A stretch of DNA of 64,000 nt from Blastococcus sp. CT_GayMR16 (GTDB lineage: Bacteria > Actinomycetota > Actinomycetes > Mycobacteriales > Geodermatophilaceae). Below the pieces are notes generated by a model. It was not told the DNA's origin, did not search any database, and worked only from the letters and a program-made list of their open reading frames with translations. The DNA lies in assembly GCF_004570875.1 (NCBI RefSeq), contig NZ_SPQK01000008.1:94393-158392 (forward strand). The letters run 5' to 3'. Positions 27,173 to 38,508 of this stretch are shown one piece after another. Both the position numbers and the translations under genes were made by a program. How positions within the stretch are numbered: position 1 is the stretch's first letter; each line of letters starts with the position of its first letter.

Positions 27173-29077
27173 TCATCCCGCCGTCACCGCCAGCAGTGCA
27201 CCCGCGACCAGCACGGCGCCGCCGAGCATCCCGAGGGCGTAGGTGCGCACGAAGCCCGTCTGCGCGCGACCCAGGCGCGAGGAGGACCCGCCGAGAGTCG
27301 CCGCGAGACCGTTCACGGCGCCGTCCACGCCACGGTTGTCGAAGAAGACCAGCGCCCGGGTCAGCCACTGGCCGGGGCGCATGAACAGCGACTCGTTGAT
27401 CGTGTCGGCGTAGAGCGCCTTGCGGGCGGCGCGGGTCACCGGGGAGACGCGCACGGGGGCGGTCACCGGCACCTCGCGGCGGCCGACGAACAGCCAGGCG
27501 AGGAACACCCCGATCAGCATGACGACGGTCAGGGCGATGCCGATCGTGAGCGGCGCGATCACGTGCTCGGCCTCCTCCGGCTCGCCGAAGACCGGCTCGA
27601 GCCAGTCCGACAGGGGGAAGAACGACACCAGCAGGGCACCGGAGAACACCGACCCGATCGCGAGCACGATCATGGGCACCGTCATGACCGACGGCGACTC
27701 GTGCGGGTGCACGCCGTCCTCCCACCGCGCGCGGCCGAAGAAGGTCATGAACATCAGCCGGGTCATGTAGAAGGCGGTGAGCCCGGCGGCGAGGACGGCG
27801 ATCCCGCCGGTCGCGTACCCGAGGGTGTCGCCACGGTCGAACGTGGCCTCGATGATCGCGTCCTTCGTGAAGTACCCCGACAGGAAGGGGAAGCCGATCA
27901 GCGCGAGGTAGCCGAGGCCGAAGGTGACGAAGGTGACCGGCAGCTTCTTCCAGAGCCCGCCGAAGCGGCGCATGTCGACCTGGTCGTCCATGGCGTGCAT
28001 GACCGAGCCCGCGCCGAGGAACAGCCCGGCCTTGAAGAAGCCGTGCGCGAGCAGGTGGGCGAGGCCCGCGACGTAGCCGACCGGTCCGAGCCCGACGGCC
28101 AGGAACATGTAGCCGATCTGGCTGACCGTCGAGTAGGCCAGCACCTTCTTGATGTCGTCGTAGGCGCAGCCGGCGATCGCACCGATCAGCAGGGTGAGCG
28201 CGCCGATCAGCATGACGACCGTCCGGGCCGTCTCCGTCAGGTCGTAGATCGGTGCCGAGCGCGCGATCAGGTAGACCCCGGCCGTGACCATGGTCGCGGC
28301 GTGGATGAGGGCCGAGACCGGGGTCGGGCCCTCCATGGCGTCGGGGAGCCATGCCTGCAGCGGGAACTGGCCGGACTTGCCGCACGCGCCCAGCAGGAGC
28401 AGCAGCCCGAGGGCGGTGATCGTGCCACCGGCCAGCGTGCCGACCCCGCCGAACACGCCCTCGTAGGACGTCGTCCCGAGCTGGCTGAACATCAGGAAGA
28501 TCGCCAGGGCCAGGCCGACGTCGCCGACCCGGTTCATGATGAAGGCCTTCTTCGCTGCCGTGGCCGCCGCGGGGCGGGTGTACCAGAACGCGATCAGCAG
28601 GTAGGACGCGAGACCGACGCCCTCCCAGCCCACGTAGAGGGCCACGAAGCTGTTGCCGAGGACGAGCAGCAGCATCGCCGCGATGAACAGGTTCAGGTAG
28701 GCGAAGAATCGGCGGCGACCGGGGTCGTGCGCCATGTAGCCGATCGAGTAGATGTGGATCAGCGAGCCGACGCCGGTGATCAGCAGCACGAACATCGCCG
28801 ACAGCGGGTCGTAGAGCAGCCCGGCCCGCACGTCGAGGTCGCCGGCGGAGATGAACGTGAAGAGGTCGACGCCGGCCGACTTCTCCTCCAGCCCGGCCAG
28901 CTGGAACGTGCAGAGCAGGCCGAGCACGAAGGACGCGACGACGGTCGCCGTCCCGAGCAGATGGCCCCAGCGGTCGGTGCGACGACCACCCAGCAGCAGC
29001 ACCGCGGCACCGGCGAGCGGCAGCGCGATCAGCAGCCAGGACGAAGCGAGCAGGCCCTCGGCGGGCAGCGTGTCCAT
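27173..29077 (-). CDS. nuoL: NADH-quinone oxidoreductase subunit L
   Basis: A 634-residue antiporter-like subunit, the distal pump of complex I, carrying the long lateral helix at its C-terminus. Visible signatures are [51 protein letters not shown] written over positions 28,270-28,380, and [18 protein letters not shown]. Length and motifs are normal. Confidence 0.97.
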   Translation of the reverse strand: MDTLPAEGLLASSWLLIALPLAGAAVLLLGGRRTDRWGHLLGTATVVASFVLGLLCTFQLAGLEEKSAGVDLFTFISAGDLDVRAGLLYDPLSAMFVLLITGVGSLIHIYSIGYMAHDPGRRRFFAYLNLFIAAMLLLVLGNSFVALYVGWEGVGLASYLLIAFWYTRPAAATAAKKAFIMNRVGDVGLALAIFLMFSQLGTTSYEGVFGGVGTLAGGTITALGLLLLLGACGKSGQFPLQAWLPDAMEGPTPVSALIHAATMVTAGVYLIARSAPIYDLTETARTVVMLIGALTLLIGAIAGCAYDDIKKVLAYSTVSQIGYMFLAVGLGPVGYVAGLAHLLAHGFFKAGLFLGAGSVMHAMDDQVDMRRFGGLWKKLPVTFVTFGLGYLALIGFPFLSGYFTKDAIIEATFDRGDTLGYATGGIAVLAAGLTAFYMTRLMFMTFFGRARWEDGVHPHESPSVMTVPMIVLAIGSVFSGALLVSFFPLSDWLEPVFGEPEEAEHVIAPLTIGIALTVVMLIGVFLAWLFVGRREVPVTAPVRVSPVTRAARKALYADTINESLFMRPGQWLTRALVFFDNRGVDGAVNGLAATLGGSSSRLGRAQTGFVRTYALGMLGGAVLVAGALLAVTAG

Positions 29078-29087
29078 TCCGTCCCCG

Positions 29088-29387
29088 TCAGTACTTCAGC
29101 AGGTTGGCGTCGTCGACCGAGGCGGACCGGCGGGTCCGGTAGATCGACATGATGATCGCGAGACCGACGACGACTTCCGCGGCGGCGACGACCATGACGA
29201 AGAACGCCATGATCTGACCGTCGACGGTGCCGTTCGCGCGGGCGAAGGTGACCAGCGTCAGGTTCACCGAGTTGAGCATCAGCTCCACGCACATGAACAC
29301 GACGATGGCGTTGCGGCGGACGAGGACCCCGACGGCGCCGATCGTGAAGAGGATCGCGGCGAGCACCAGGTACCAGGAGAGGGTCAT
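29088..29387 (-). CDS. nuoK: NADH-quinone oxidoreductase subunit K
   Basis: A 99-residue three-helix subunit with [19 protein letters not shown], the membrane glutamates in [11 protein letters not shown] and [11 protein letters not shown], and a short C-terminal tail. It belongs to the central proton path of complex I. Its start overlaps the nuoJ stop by four bases. Confidence 0.97.
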   Translation of the reverse strand: MTLSWYLVLAAILFTIGAVGVLVRRNAIVVFMCVELMLNSVNLTLVTFARANGTVDGQIMAFFVMVVAAAEVVVGLAIIMSIYRTRRSASVDDANLLKY

Positions 29388-30190
29388 CGGTCTCCCCCGT
29401 CCAGCGGCGCCGGGTCCAGCGTGCCGAGGGCGGCGTCCGGACTGCCGAGCTGCTCCCGGCCGGTGGGTCGCGGCATCTGGTCGGGCTCCTGGGGTTCGAG
29501 GCCGGTGGCGAGCGAGTCCTCGGCCACCCGCCCGTCGGGCAGGATCGCCGGGACGGCAACGGAGTTGGCCCGCGCGAAGACACCCGGGCCGGGCAGGGTC
29601 CCCTGCCGGTCGGTGAGGAAGCGGGCCCGCGACAGTTCCTTCTGACTGCGCCGGCTGCCGGGCTCCCGCTCGATGTGGGCGAGCACCATCGCACCCACCG
29701 CGGCGGTGATCAGCAGAGCGCTGGTGACCTCGAAGGCCAGCAGGTACTTGGTGAACAGCAGCTCGGCGATCGCCGGGATGTTGCCCGTGCCGCCGGTGTC
29801 GCCGTCGAGACCGTCCGTCGGCAGGTCCTGGGTGGCCCGGGCGATGCCCGCACCCACGAGGCCCGCGAAGCCGACGCCCAGGATGATCGCGGCGACCCGC
29901 TGCCCGCGCAGCGTCTCCACGACCGAGTCCGAGGAGTCGCGGCCGACGAGCATCAGCACGAACAGGAAGAGGATCATGATCGCGCCGGTGTAGACGATGA
30001 TCTGCACCGCGCCGAGGAACGGCGCCTCCTGGACGACGTAGAAGACGCCGAACGCCAGCATGGTGTTGACCAGCCAGAGCGCCGAGTGGACGGCGTTGCG
30101 GCTCAGCACCATGCCGAGCGCACCGGCCAGCGCGATCGGCCCGAGCACCCAGAAGACGACGGTCTCGCCACCGCCGAGGGTCTGCGTCAT
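29384..30190 (-). CDS. nuoJ: NADH-quinone oxidoreductase subunit J
   Basis: A 268-residue subunit. The first 170 residues are the five-helix NuoJ core ([41 protein letters not shown]). About 90 hydrophilic residues follow, rich in Pro, Gly and Asp, an extension seen in other actinobacteria. The ATG at 30190 overlaps the nuoI stop. Confidence 0.95.
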   Translation of the reverse strand: MTQTLGGGETVVFWVLGPIALAGALGMVLSRNAVHSALWLVNTMLAFGVFYVVQEAPFLGAVQIIVYTGAIMILFLFVLMLVGRDSSDSVVETLRGQRVAAIILGVGFAGLVGAGIARATQDLPTDGLDGDTGGTGNIPAIAELLFTKYLLAFEVTSALLITAAVGAMVLAHIEREPGSRRSQKELSRARFLTDRQGTLPGPGVFARANSVAVPAILPDGRVAEDSLATGLEPQEPDQMPRPTGREQLGSPDAALGTLDPAPLDGGDR

Positions 30191-30810
30191 ACCCGCTCCC
30201 CGGCGACCGGCTCGTTCGGCGACGATCCCGGCACCCGCAGGTAGTAGTCTTTCTCGTCGTCGCCGAGACGCATGGGGTGCGGCGGCTGCTCCATGCCCGG
30301 CAGCAGCGGAGCCATGAGCTGCTCCTTGGTGTAGATCAGGTCCTGGCGGTTGTCGTCGGCCAGCTCGAAGTCGTTGCTCATCGTCAGGGAGCGGGTCGGG
30401 CAGGCCTCGATGCACAGCCCGCAGAAGATGCAGCGCAGATAGTTGATCTGGTAGACGGCGCCGTACCGCTCACCGGGCGAGAAGCGCGCCTCGTCGGTGT
30501 TGTCGCCGCCCTCGACGTAGATGGCGTCGGCCGGGCACGCCCAGGCGCAGAGCTCGCAGCCGACGCACTTCTCCAGGCCGTCCGGGTGCCGGTTGAGCAC
30601 GTGCCGCCCGTGGTAGCGCGGCTTGGTCACCTTCGGCTCGAACGGGTACTGCTCGGTGGTCACCTTGCGGAACATCTGCGCGAAGGTGACGCCGAAGCCC
30701 TGGGCCGGGGCGGCCAGCAGGCTGTCCCGCACCGCCGGTCGGGTGCTCGGGCGTCCCGACGAGCGCTCGACGTCGCCGCCCGATCGCCGGGCGGGTGTGC
30801 GGTCAGACAT
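30187..30810 (-). CDS. nuoI: NADH-quinone oxidoreductase subunit I
   Basis: A 207-residue ferredoxin-like subunit with two 4Fe-4S motifs, [12 protein letters not shown] and [12 protein letters not shown], which hold clusters N6a and N6b on the way to NuoB. About 45 N-terminal residues are a non-conserved basic extension. It overlaps nuoH by eight bases. Confidence 0.97.
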   Translation of the reverse strand: MSDRTPARRSGGDVERSSGRPSTRPAVRDSLLAAPAQGFGVTFAQMFRKVTTEQYPFEPKVTKPRYHGRHVLNRHPDGLEKCVGCELCAWACPADAIYVEGGDNTDEARFSPGERYGAVYQINYLRCIFCGLCIEACPTRSLTMSNDFELADDNRQDLIYTKEQLMAPLLPGMEQPPHPMRLGDDEKDYYLRVPGSSPNEPVAGERV

Positions 30811-32272
30811 CGCCGTCCTCCTTCATCGTCGTGGAGCCGCGTCGTCCGGTGCTCACGACGGTCGCCCCGTCGCTGGCGACCGGCTGGCGCCGGATCCGTG
30901 GGGACGGCGGCACGCGCAGGTCCATCGGCGGGACGGGGAAACCGCCCTCGGCCCGCTTGGGCGCACCGGTCGCACGGCGCCGCGGTCCGGCCGGCGGCAG
31001 GACGTCGGGCTCCGGATCGGTCGCGTGGATCTCCCCCGCGCTGGCCTGCTCGGCCATCAGCCGGGTGTCCCGGTTCGCCGACCGGCTGGCGAGGAGCAGG
31101 CCGGCCAGCACCACGATGGCGGCCGGGACGCCGACGTAGAGGGCCACCTCACCGGTGGAGAGATCCGCCTCCCGGGACACGGTGCGCATGGTGGCGACGA
31201 CGAGGATCCACAGCAGCGCGGTCGGGACGAGGACCTTCCAGCCGAACCGCATGAACTGGTCGTACCGCAGCCGGGGCAGCGTGCCGCGCAGCCAGATGAA
31301 GACGAACAGCGCGATGACGACCTTGAGGAAGAACCAGAGCAGCGGCCACCAGCCGGTGTTGGCGCCGTCCCAGATCGAGATCGGCCAGGGAGCCCGCCAG
31401 CCGCCGAGGAACAGCGTCGCGGCCAGCGCCGAGACGGTGACCATGTTGACGTACTCGGCGAGGAAGAAGAGCGCGAACTTCAGCGACGAGTACTCGGTGT
31501 GGAAGCCACCCACGAGCTCGCTCTCGGCCTCGGGGAGGTCGAAGGGCGCCCGGTTGGTCTCACCGACCACCGCGATCACGTAGATGATGAAGGAGACCGG
31601 CAGCAGGATGGCGTTCCAGCTCGGGCCGGTGAACTCCCAGCCGAAGAACGACAGCTGGTTGCCGTCGGCCTGCCCGGCGACGATCTCCGAGGTCGACATC
31701 GAGCCGGCGTAGAGGAAGACCGCGACGATCGACAGCCCCATCGCGATCTCGTAGCTGACCATCTGGGCCGCGCTGCGCAGGCCGCCGAGCAGCGGATAGG
31801 TCGAGCCCGAGGCCCAGCCGGCCAGCACGATGCCGTAGACGCCCATTGCCGAGCAGGCCAGGACGATGAGGACACCGATGGGGGCATCGGTGAGCTGCAG
31901 CGGGGTGACCTGGCCGAAGATGCTGACCGACGGGCCCAGCGGGATCACGGAGAAGGCGAGGAAGGCCGGGATCGTGGCGATGACCGGCGCCAGGAAGTAG
32001 ACCGGCTTGTCGGCCAGCGCCGGCATGATGTCTTCCTTGAACGCCAGCTTCAGGCCGTCGGCCAGGCTCTGCAGGTAGCCGCGGGGGCCGACCCGGTTGG
32101 GGCCGATCCGCTGCTGCATCCGGGCGACGACCTTGCGCTCGAACACGATCGCGAACAGCGTCATGAAGACCAGCACGGCGAAGATGCCGACGATCTTGAT
32201 GAGCACGATCCACCAGACGTCGGAACCGAAGTCCTCGAGCGTCGGCTGGTCGCGGGTGGCCAGCAGCATCAT
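30803..32272 (-). CDS. nuoH: NADH-quinone oxidoreductase subunit H
   Basis: A 489-residue membrane subunit that forms the quinone chamber with NuoB and NuoD. Key stretches are [49 protein letters not shown] and [17 protein letters not shown]. About 80 Pro/Arg-rich residues follow the last helix, longer than in E. coli. The start ATG overlaps the nuoG stop (ATGATG region). Confidence 0.97.
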   Translation of the reverse strand: MMLLATRDQPTLEDFGSDVWWIVLIKIVGIFAVLVFMTLFAIVFERKVVARMQQRIGPNRVGPRGYLQSLADGLKLAFKEDIMPALADKPVYFLAPVIATIPAFLAFSVIPLGPSVSIFGQVTPLQLTDAPIGVLIVLACSAMGVYGIVLAGWASGSTYPLLGGLRSAAQMVSYEIAMGLSIVAVFLYAGSMSTSEIVAGQADGNQLSFFGWEFTGPSWNAILLPVSFIIYVIAVVGETNRAPFDLPEAESELVGGFHTEYSSLKFALFFLAEYVNMVTVSALAATLFLGGWRAPWPISIWDGANTGWWPLLWFFLKVVIALFVFIWLRGTLPRLRYDQFMRFGWKVLVPTALLWILVVATMRTVSREADLSTGEVALYVGVPAAIVVLAGLLLASRSANRDTRLMAEQASAGEIHATDPEPDVLPPAGPRRRATGAPKRAEGGFPVPPMDLRVPPSPRIRRQPVASDGATVVSTGRRGSTTMKEDGDV

Positions 32273-34761
32273 CGGAGCTCCCCCGCGGTGTCGGTCGTAC
32301 GGGCGAGCCGGACCACGCCACCGGGACCCGAGCCCAGGTCGGCGCGGATCTCGCTGCCCGGGGACCTCATCGGCAGCCAGACGACCCGGTCGGGCATCGG
32401 CGTGATCCGGACGGGCAGGTTCACCGAGCCGGTCGCCCCGCTCACCGTGACCCGTTCCCCGTCGGCGACGCCGAGGGCACCGGCAGTCCCGGGACCGATC
32501 CGCACCACCGACTGGCGGGCCGTGGCGGCGAGCTCCGGCTCGTCCCGCTGGAGCGTCCCGGCGTCGATCAGCTGCCGCCAGGAGGCGAGCACGGCCTGAC
32601 CGTCGGTCAGCTCCGGGGCGGCGGGCGGGCGGACGTCGAGGCCGGCACCCTCACCCGTCCGGCGGGACGTGCCGAGTGCGGCGAGCTCGGCGCGGGCCGC
32701 CTCGGGGGTGGGCAGCCGCAGGTCTGCCATGCCACTACCCATCTCGACCATGGCGTCAGCAATCCCCTGGAGCACCCGGCCGTCGGGCAGCTGCCCGGTG
32801 CCGTGCAGCGTCGCGTCGAACGTGCGGGAGCGGCCCTCCCAGTCCAGGTAGGTGCCCGCCTTCTCCGGTGCGGCGGCGACCGGCAGGACGACGTCGGCCC
32901 ACTCGGTCACGGCCGAGGGGAACATCTCCAGGCTGACGATGAAGCCGGTGCCGGCAAGGGCGGCCTCGGCCAGCGCCGGGTCCGGCAGGTCGTAGGGGTC
33001 GACCCCACCGACCAGCAGTCCGCCGAGCTGCCCGTCCCGGGCGGCGGCGAGGATGCCGGTGATGTCGCGCCCCGGTGCGGCCGGCAGCTCGGCCCCCCAG
33101 AGGGCGGCGACCTCGGCGCGCGCGGTGGCGTCCGCGACGGCCCGTCCACCGGGGAGCAGGGTCGGCAGCGCGCCGGCCTCGACGGCCCCGCGCTCCCCCG
33201 CCCGTCGCGGGATCCAGGCGACGCGGGCACCGGTGGCGCGGGCGAGGGCCACGAGCGCGGAGAAGGCTCCCGGAACCTCGGCGAGCCGCTCACCGGCGAG
33301 GACGACGGCCCCCGGGGCGCGCAGCGCCTCGATGGCCGGTCCACCCCAGCTGCCCTCGGCGAGAGCCCGCAGGGACTGCGCCTCGGCGCCGGGCAGGGTG
33401 GTGAGGACGGTGGCCGAGAGCTTCTCCGCGGCGCGGGTGGCGAACGGGGCCAGGTCGAAGACCGGGAGCTTGCGGGTACGGACCGCCTTGCGCAGCCGCA
33501 GGAAGACGATCGGCGACTCCTCCTCCGGCTCGAAGCCGGCCAGGAGCACCGCCGGCGCCTCGGCCAGCTCGTCGTAGGTGACCCCACCGGCGCCCGGTGC
33601 GGTGCCGGCGACGACGGCGCCGAGGAACGCGAGCTCCTCGGCCGAGTGCGCGCGGGCGCGGGCGTCGACGTCGTTGGTGCCGAGCGCCACGCGGGCGAAC
33701 TTGGCGTAGGCGTAGGCGTCCTCGACGGTCAGCCGGCCGCCGGGGAGAACTCCGACGCCACCCTGCTCACGCGCGGCGAGCAGCCCGGCCGCCGCGGCGG
33801 CCCACGCCTCCGGCCAGGACGCCGGCTGCAGCTCGCCGTCCCGGCGGACCAGCGGCGTCGTCAGCCGCGCGTTCGCGTTGACGTAGCGGAACGCGAAGCG
33901 GCCCTTGTCGCAGTTCCACTCCTCGTTGACCGCGGGGTCCTCACCGGCGAGCCGGCGGGTGATCTTGCCGCGGCGGTAGTCGGTCCGCTGGGCGCAGCCG
34001 GACGCGCAGTGCTCGCAGACGCTCGGCTCGCTGCGGAGGTCGAACGGGCGGGCGCGGAAGCGGTACTGCGCGCTGGTGAGCGCCCCCACCGGGCAGATCT
34101 GCGTGGTGTTGCCGGAGAAGTAGGACTCGAACGGCTCGTCCTCGTAGATCGCGACCTGCTCCAGCGCGCCGCGCTCGAAGAGCTCGATGAACGGGTCGCC
34201 GGCCACCTGCTGGGAGAACCGGGTGCAGCGGGCGCAGAGCACGCAGCGCTCGCGGTCGAGCAGGATCTCGCTGCTGATCGGCAGCGGCTTGGGATAGGTC
34301 CGCTTGACGTCGACGAACCGGGTCTCGGTACGGCCGTTGCTCATCGCCTGGTTCTGCAGCGGGCACTCGCCGCCCTTGTCGCAGACCGGGCAGTCGAGCG
34401 GGTGGTTGATCAGCAGCAGCTCCATCGTGCCCTGCTGGGACTTGTCGGCCACCTCGCTGGTGAGCTGGGTCTTGATCTCCATGCCCTCGGTGACCGGCAT
34501 GGTGCAGGAGGCGACCGGCTTGCGCTGGCCCTCCACCTCGACCAGGCACTGCCGGCACGCGCCCACGGGCTCGAGCAGCGGGTGGTCACAGAAGCGCGGG
34601 ATCTGGACGCCGATCTGCTCGGCGGCCCGGATGATCAGCGTCCCCTTGGGAACGGCGACCTCGAAGCCGTCGATGGTGCAGCGGACCGCGTCCGGCGGGG
34701 TGTGCGGCCCAGGGGTACCGGGCGGGACCGCGGGCGCCGGGCCGGGGGTCGTCAACGTCAC
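32269..34761 (-). CDS. nuoG: NADH-quinone oxidoreductase subunit G
   Basis: An 830-residue iron-sulfur subunit. In order: 2Fe-2S domain ([21 protein letters not shown]), [13 protein letters not shown], the 4Fe-4S sites [13 protein letters not shown] and CPVGAL, and CEHCASGC of the N7-like cluster, then a molybdopterin oxidoreductase-like domain with a C-terminal beta-barrel. It passes electrons from NuoF/NuoE to NuoI. The C-terminal half is Ala/Leu-rich and more variable. It overlaps nuoF (four bases). Confidence 0.96.
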   Translation of the reverse strand: MTLTTPGPAPAVPPGTPGPHTPPDAVRCTIDGFEVAVPKGTLIIRAAEQIGVQIPRFCDHPLLEPVGACRQCLVEVEGQRKPVASCTMPVTEGMEIKTQLTSEVADKSQQGTMELLLINHPLDCPVCDKGGECPLQNQAMSNGRTETRFVDVKRTYPKPLPISSEILLDRERCVLCARCTRFSQQVAGDPFIELFERGALEQVAIYEDEPFESYFSGNTTQICPVGALTSAQYRFRARPFDLRSEPSVCEHCASGCAQRTDYRRGKITRRLAGEDPAVNEEWNCDKGRFAFRYVNANARLTTPLVRRDGELQPASWPEAWAAAAAGLLAAREQGGVGVLPGGRLTVEDAYAYAKFARVALGTNDVDARARAHSAEELAFLGAVVAGTAPGAGGVTYDELAEAPAVLLAGFEPEEESPIVFLRLRKAVRTRKLPVFDLAPFATRAAEKLSATVLTTLPGAEAQSLRALAEGSWGGPAIEALRAPGAVVLAGERLAEVPGAFSALVALARATGARVAWIPRRAGERGAVEAGALPTLLPGGRAVADATARAEVAALWGAELPAAPGRDITGILAAARDGQLGGLLVGGVDPYDLPDPALAEAALAGTGFIVSLEMFPSAVTEWADVVLPVAAAPEKAGTYLDWEGRSRTFDATLHGTGQLPDGRVLQGIADAMVEMGSGMADLRLPTPEAARAELAALGTSRRTGEGAGLDVRPPAAPELTDGQAVLASWRQLIDAGTLQRDEPELAATARQSVVRIGPGTAGALGVADGERVTVSGATGSVNLPVRITPMPDRVVWLPMRSPGSEIRADLGSGPGGVVRLARTTDTAGELR

Positions 34762-36086
34762 GAGGCAACTCCGACGGGCTCGATGCGTAGGGTGCGGCCC
34801 AGCCGGGCCTGCTCCTCCGGGGGCAGCAGGGCGACGTAGTCGTCCTTGAAGTACTTCAGCGAGCTGGCGATGCAGCTCGTCGCGCCGTCACCCAGCGCGC
34901 AGAACGAGCGGCCGAGGATGTTGTCGCAGGTGTCGAGCAGGAGGTCGAGGTCCTGCGCGGTGCCCCTGCCGTGCACGAGGCGCTCGAGGATCTGGACCAG
35001 CCAGTAGGTGCCCTCGCGGCACGGGGTGCACTTGCCGCAGCTCTCGTGCGCGTAGAACTCGGTGAACCGCAGGGTGGCCTCGACGATCGAGTCGGTCTCG
35101 TCGAACACCATCAGTGCGGTCGTGCCGAGCATCGATCCCGCGGCCGCGACCGAGTCGAAGTCGAGCGGGACGTCGAGGTGCTCGTGAGTGAAGTACGGCG
35201 TCGAGGAGCCGCCCGGCGTCCAGAACTTCAGCTCGTGGCCGGGGCGGACGCCGCCGGCCATCTCGAGCAGCTCGCGCATCGTCGTCCCCATGGGGGCCTC
35301 GTACTGACCCGGGCGGACGACGCGACCGGACAGCGAGTAGATCTTCGGGCCGGGCGACTTCTCCGGGCCGAACTCCTTGAACCAGTCGGCGCCGCCGCGG
35401 ACGACGAACGGCACGCTGGCCAGGGTCTCCACGTTGTTGATGACGGTCGGGGCCCCGTACAGACCGGCGACGGCGGGGAACGGCGGCTTGAGCCGCGGCT
35501 GACCCCGGTAACCCTCGAGGGAGTCCAGCAGCGCCGTCTCCTCACCGCAGATGTAGGCGCCCGCACCGGCGTGCACCACGAGCTCGAGGTCGTAGCCCGT
35601 GCCGAGGATGTCGCTGCCGAGGTAACCGGCGGCGTAGGCCTCCTCGACGGCGGCGACCAGGCGGCGGTGGGCGTGCACGGCCTCGCCGCGGACGTAGATG
35701 ACGGCGAAGTGCGAGCGGATGGCGAACGCCGAGATGATCACGCCCTCGATGAGGGAGTGCGGGTCGGCCATCATCAACGGCAGGTCCTTGCAGGTGCCCG
35801 GCTCGCCCTCGTCGGCGTTGACGACGAGGTACTTGGGCATCGCCGCGGGACCGGTCGGGGTCTCCCCCGGCTTGGGCTGTGGGATGAAGCTCCACTTCAT
35901 GCCCGTCGGGAAGCCGGCGCCGCCGCGGCCGCGCAGCCCGGAGTCCTTGACGAGCGTGACGAGCTGCTCCGGCGTCATCGACAGCGCCGTCCGCAGGGCC
36001 GCATAGCCCTCGAGGCGCTCGTAGCTCTCGAGCCGCCAGGACTTCTCGGCGCCCCACCGCGTGGTGAGGACAGGAGTGAGGGGCAT
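34758..36086 (-). CDS. nuoF: NADH-quinone oxidoreductase subunit F
   Basis: A 442-residue NADH- and FMN-binding subunit. The nucleotide site [18 protein letters not shown], the acidic loop [12 protein letters not shown], and the 4Fe-4S motif [15 protein letters not shown] with a later cysteine in [11 protein letters not shown] are all present. It accepts hydride from NADH, which is the redox signal that Rex also reads. It starts three bases after the nuoE stop. Confidence 0.97.
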   Translation of the reverse strand: MPLTPVLTTRWGAEKSWRLESYERLEGYAALRTALSMTPEQLVTLVKDSGLRGRGGAGFPTGMKWSFIPQPKPGETPTGPAAMPKYLVVNADEGEPGTCKDLPLMMADPHSLIEGVIISAFAIRSHFAVIYVRGEAVHAHRRLVAAVEEAYAAGYLGSDILGTGYDLELVVHAGAGAYICGEETALLDSLEGYRGQPRLKPPFPAVAGLYGAPTVINNVETLASVPFVVRGGADWFKEFGPEKSPGPKIYSLSGRVVRPGQYEAPMGTTMRELLEMAGGVRPGHELKFWTPGGSSTPYFTHEHLDVPLDFDSVAAAGSMLGTTALMVFDETDSIVEATLRFTEFYAHESCGKCTPCREGTYWLVQILERLVHGRGTAQDLDLLLDTCDNILGRSFCALGDGATSCIASSLKYFKDDYVALLPPEEQARLGRTLRIEPVGVAS

Positions 36087-36089
36087 CGG

Positions 36090-37103
36090 TCAGGCCTTTC
36101 CGGGACCCTGACCGGACGTGCCCGGCTCGGTCCCCGCAGGTGTGTCGGTGCCTTCGCGGCCGTCGGGCAGTCGCCGTCCGGCGGGCTCGGGTGCGTCGGG
36201 GTGACTGGCGGCCGCGCCGGCCTTCTCCGCAGGGGTGTCGGCGGCGGCGACCCGCGCGTCGGCGGCCTCGCGGCCAGGAGTCTCGCCCGTCCGCCCGGAG
36301 GGGCGGACGGTCTCCCGGGGTTCGTCGGCGGCCGCCGAGGGAGTGGCCGGCCGGGGCATCGGCGGGGCCGACTCCCCGCGCTCCTCGGCCAGCCGCAGGC
36401 CGACGAGGGTGGGGCCGAGCGCACCGGGCGCGTCGATGGCGGCCCGTGCGGCGGCGTCGTCGTTCCCGTACTGGGAGAAGCCGGCCAGCTGCCGGGAGAT
36501 GCCCTTGAAGTCGGTCAGCGGCGCACCGCGGTCAGGCATGGGCTTCTCGCCGCGGCGCAGGGCCTCGACCAGAACACGTGCGCTCTCGACGTCCTGCTGG
36601 TCGTAGAACTCGTAGTCGACGGTGACCACCGGCGCGTAGTCGCAGGCGGCCAGGCATTCGGCGTGCTCGAGGGTGATCGAGCCGTCGGCGGTGGTCTCGT
36701 CGTGGTGCACGCCGAGGTCGGCGCTGAGCGCGTCCATGATCCGCTGGCCGCCGAGCACGCTGCACAGCGTGTTCGTGCAGACGCTGACCAGGTGCCGGCC
36801 GGTCGGACGGCGCTTGTACATCGTGTAGAACGTCGCGACCGCGCCGACCTCGGCCTTGGTCAGGCCGAGCTCCTCCGCGCAGAGGGTGACGCCCTCGGGC
36901 GAGACGTAGCCCTGCACCGACTGGACCAGGTGCAGCATCGGCAGCAGCGCCGAGCGGGCCACCGGGTAGCGGGCCATGATCTCGCGTGCCTCGAGCCGGG
37001 TCTGCTCGGTCAGCGGGGGGAGGTCGAGCGGAGCGGGCTCCACCGGGCTCGAGTCGAGCCCGGTCACCGCCGTCCCCTCGGGGGATCCGGGAAGGGCACT
37101 CAC
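36090..37103 (-). CDS. nuoE: NADH-quinone oxidoreductase subunit E with long C-terminal tail
   Basis: A 337-residue thioredoxin-like 2Fe-2S subunit. Cluster ligands are in VSVCTNTLCSVLGG and AECLAACDYAPVV; the core ends near residue 215. The last 120 residues are disordered-looking, rich in Ala, Pro, Arg and Glu, and absent from E. coli NuoE. The GTG start at 37103 overlaps the TGA of a 26-codon bridging ORF upstream. Confidence 0.95.
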   Translation of the reverse strand: MSALPGSPEGTAVTGLDSSPVEPAPLDLPPLTEQTRLEAREIMARYPVARSALLPMLHLVQSVQGYVSPEGVTLCAEELGLTKAEVGAVATFYTMYKRRPTGRHLVSVCTNTLCSVLGGQRIMDALSADLGVHHDETTADGSITLEHAECLAACDYAPVVTVDYEFYDQQDVESARVLVEALRRGEKPMPDRGAPLTDFKGISRQLAGFSQYGNDDAAARAAIDAPGALGPTLVGLRLAEERGESAPPMPRPATPSAAADEPRETVRPSGRTGETPGREAADARVAAADTPAEKAGAAASHPDAPEPAGRRLPDGREGTDTPAGTEPGTSGQGPGKA

Positions 37104-37180
37104 GACGTCTCCTCGCTGGCGCTCGTCGAAGCCGTTCGTGGCACTGCTCTGCTCATCGATGAGCTCGCAAGCTCGCTCAT
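37100..37180 (-). repeat. MIRU-like bridging ORF between nuoD and nuoE
   Basis: A 26-codon ORF ([15 protein letters not shown], then TASTSASEETS) fills the gap exactly: its ATG shares a base with the nuoD stop (TAATG) and its TGA overlaps the nuoE GTG (GTGA). Within it are the palindromic GAGCTTGCGAGCTC and the 13-mer GAGCGCCAGCGAG, also present in the nuoB-nuoC gap. The peptide is low in complexity and probably not functional. The element may keep ribosomes coupled across an inserted repeat. Confidence 0.6.
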
Positions 37181-38508
37181 TACCGGTCCACTCCCCCCAT
37201 GACGGGGTCGATCGAGGCGACCGCGGCGATGACGTCGGCGATCATGCCCCCCTCGCTCATCGCGGCCGTGGCCTGCAGGTTCACGAAACTTGGGTCGCGC
37301 ACGTGCACGCGCCACGGGCGGGTGCTGCCGTCGCTGACCACGTGGTAGCCGAGCTCCCCGCGGGGGGACTCGATCGGCACGTAGACCTGGCCGGCCGGCA
37401 CCCGGAAGCCCTCGGTGACCAGCTTGAAGTGGTGGATCAGGGCCTCCATCGACTGGCCCATGATGTGCCGGACGTGGTCGAGGGAGTTGCCCATGCCGTC
37501 GGCGCCGAGCGAGAGCTGCGCGGGCCAGGCGATCTTGCGGTCCTCGACCATCACCGGGCCGGGCTCGAGCCGGTCGAGTGCCTGCTCGATCAGCTTCAAC
37601 GATTCGCCGATCTCGGCCATGCGGACCAGGTAGCGGCCCCAGGCGTCCGCGGTGTCCGCGGTCGGCACCTCGAAGTCGTAGGTCTCGTACCCGAGGTAGG
37701 GCTCGGTCTTGCGCATGTCCCAGGGCAGGCCGGCGGCCCGCAGGATGGGGCCGGTGACGCCGAGGGCGAGGCAGCCGGTGACGTCAAGGTAGCCGACGTC
37801 CTTCAGGCGCCGCTGCCAGATCGGCTGGCCGGTGAGCATGCGGTGGTAGTCCGCGATCCGCTTCGGCATGATCTTCAGGAACTCGCGGATGGACTCGACC
37901 GCGCCCTCGGGGAGGTCCTGCGCCAGGCCGCCGGGGCGGATGTAGGCGTGGTTCATCCGCAGGCCGGTGATCTCCTCGAGCAGGTCGAGGCACATCTCCC
38001 GCTCGCGGAAGCCGTTGGTCATGGCGGTGAGCGCGCCGAGCTCCATGCCGCCGGTCGCCAGCCCGACCAGGTGGGAGGCGATCCGGTTGATCTCCATGAC
38101 GAGCACGCGGATCGTCGCGGCGCGCTGCGGGATCTCCACCCCGAGCAGCTTCTCGACGGCCATGCAGTAGCCGGCCTCGTTGTACAGCGGGGCCAGGTAG
38201 TCCATGCGGGTCACGAAGGTCGTGCCCTGCGTCCAGTTGCGGTACTCGGTGTTCTTCTCGATGCCGGTGTGCAGGTAGCCGATGGTGACCCGGGCCTTCG
38301 TCACCGTCTCGCCCTCGAGGTCGAGGATCAGCCGGAGGACGCCGTGCGTCGAGGGGTGCTGCGGCCCCATGTTGACGACGAGCCGTTCCTCGCCGTGCGG
38401 GTCGGCGAAGGTGAGGTCCCAGTCGCCGCCGGTGACGGTGTAGACGCGGCCCTCGGTGGTCTCCCGCGAGCCGGCGTAGGGATCAGCCGGGTTGTAGGTG
38501 GTGCTCAT
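37180..38508 (-). CDS. nuoD: NADH-quinone oxidoreductase subunit D
   Basis: A 442-residue quinone-site subunit related to [NiFe]-hydrogenase large subunits. Motifs: [38 protein letters not shown] and [21 protein letters not shown]. The quinone-binding His and Tyr regions are intact. It overlaps nuoC by four bases and is followed by the bridging element. Confidence 0.97.
   Translation of the reverse strand: MSTTYNPADPYAGSRETTEGRVYTVTGGDWDLTFADPHGEERLVVNMGPQHPSTHGVLRLILDLEGETVTKARVTIGYLHTGIEKNTEYRNWTQGTTFVTRMDYLAPLYNEAGYCMAVEKLLGVEIPQRAATIRVLVMEINRIASHLVGLATGGMELGALTAMTNGFREREMCLDLLEEITGLRMNHAYIRPGGLAQDLPEGAVESIREFLKIMPKRIADYHRMLTGQPIWQRRLKDVGYLDVTGCLALGVTGPILRAAGLPWDMRKTEPYLGYETYDFEVPTADTADAWGRYLVRMAEIGESLKLIEQALDRLEPGPVMVEDRKIAWPAQLSLGADGMGNSLDHVRHIMGQSMEALIHHFKLVTEGFRVPAGQVYVPIESPRGELGYHVVSDGSTRPWRVHVRDPSFVNLQATAAMSEGGMIADVIAAVASIDPVMGGVDR

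Noticed and set aside
27135..27175. A 13-codon ORF after nuoL as a third bridging element.
   Set aside because: It starts on the nuoL stop but ends 30 bases before nuoM, so it does not bridge, and it lacks the shared 13-mer.
26075..29152. A 1025-codon open frame on the plus strand opposite nuoM and nuoL, rich in Arg, His, Glu and Asp.
   Set aside because: It is the antisense shadow of two well-supported complex I genes; the composition is what high-GC codons give when read backwards.
32803..34839. A 678-codon plus-strand frame opposite nuoG.
   Set aside because: nuoG is certain from its iron-sulfur motifs; the opposite frame has no motif or ribosome site.
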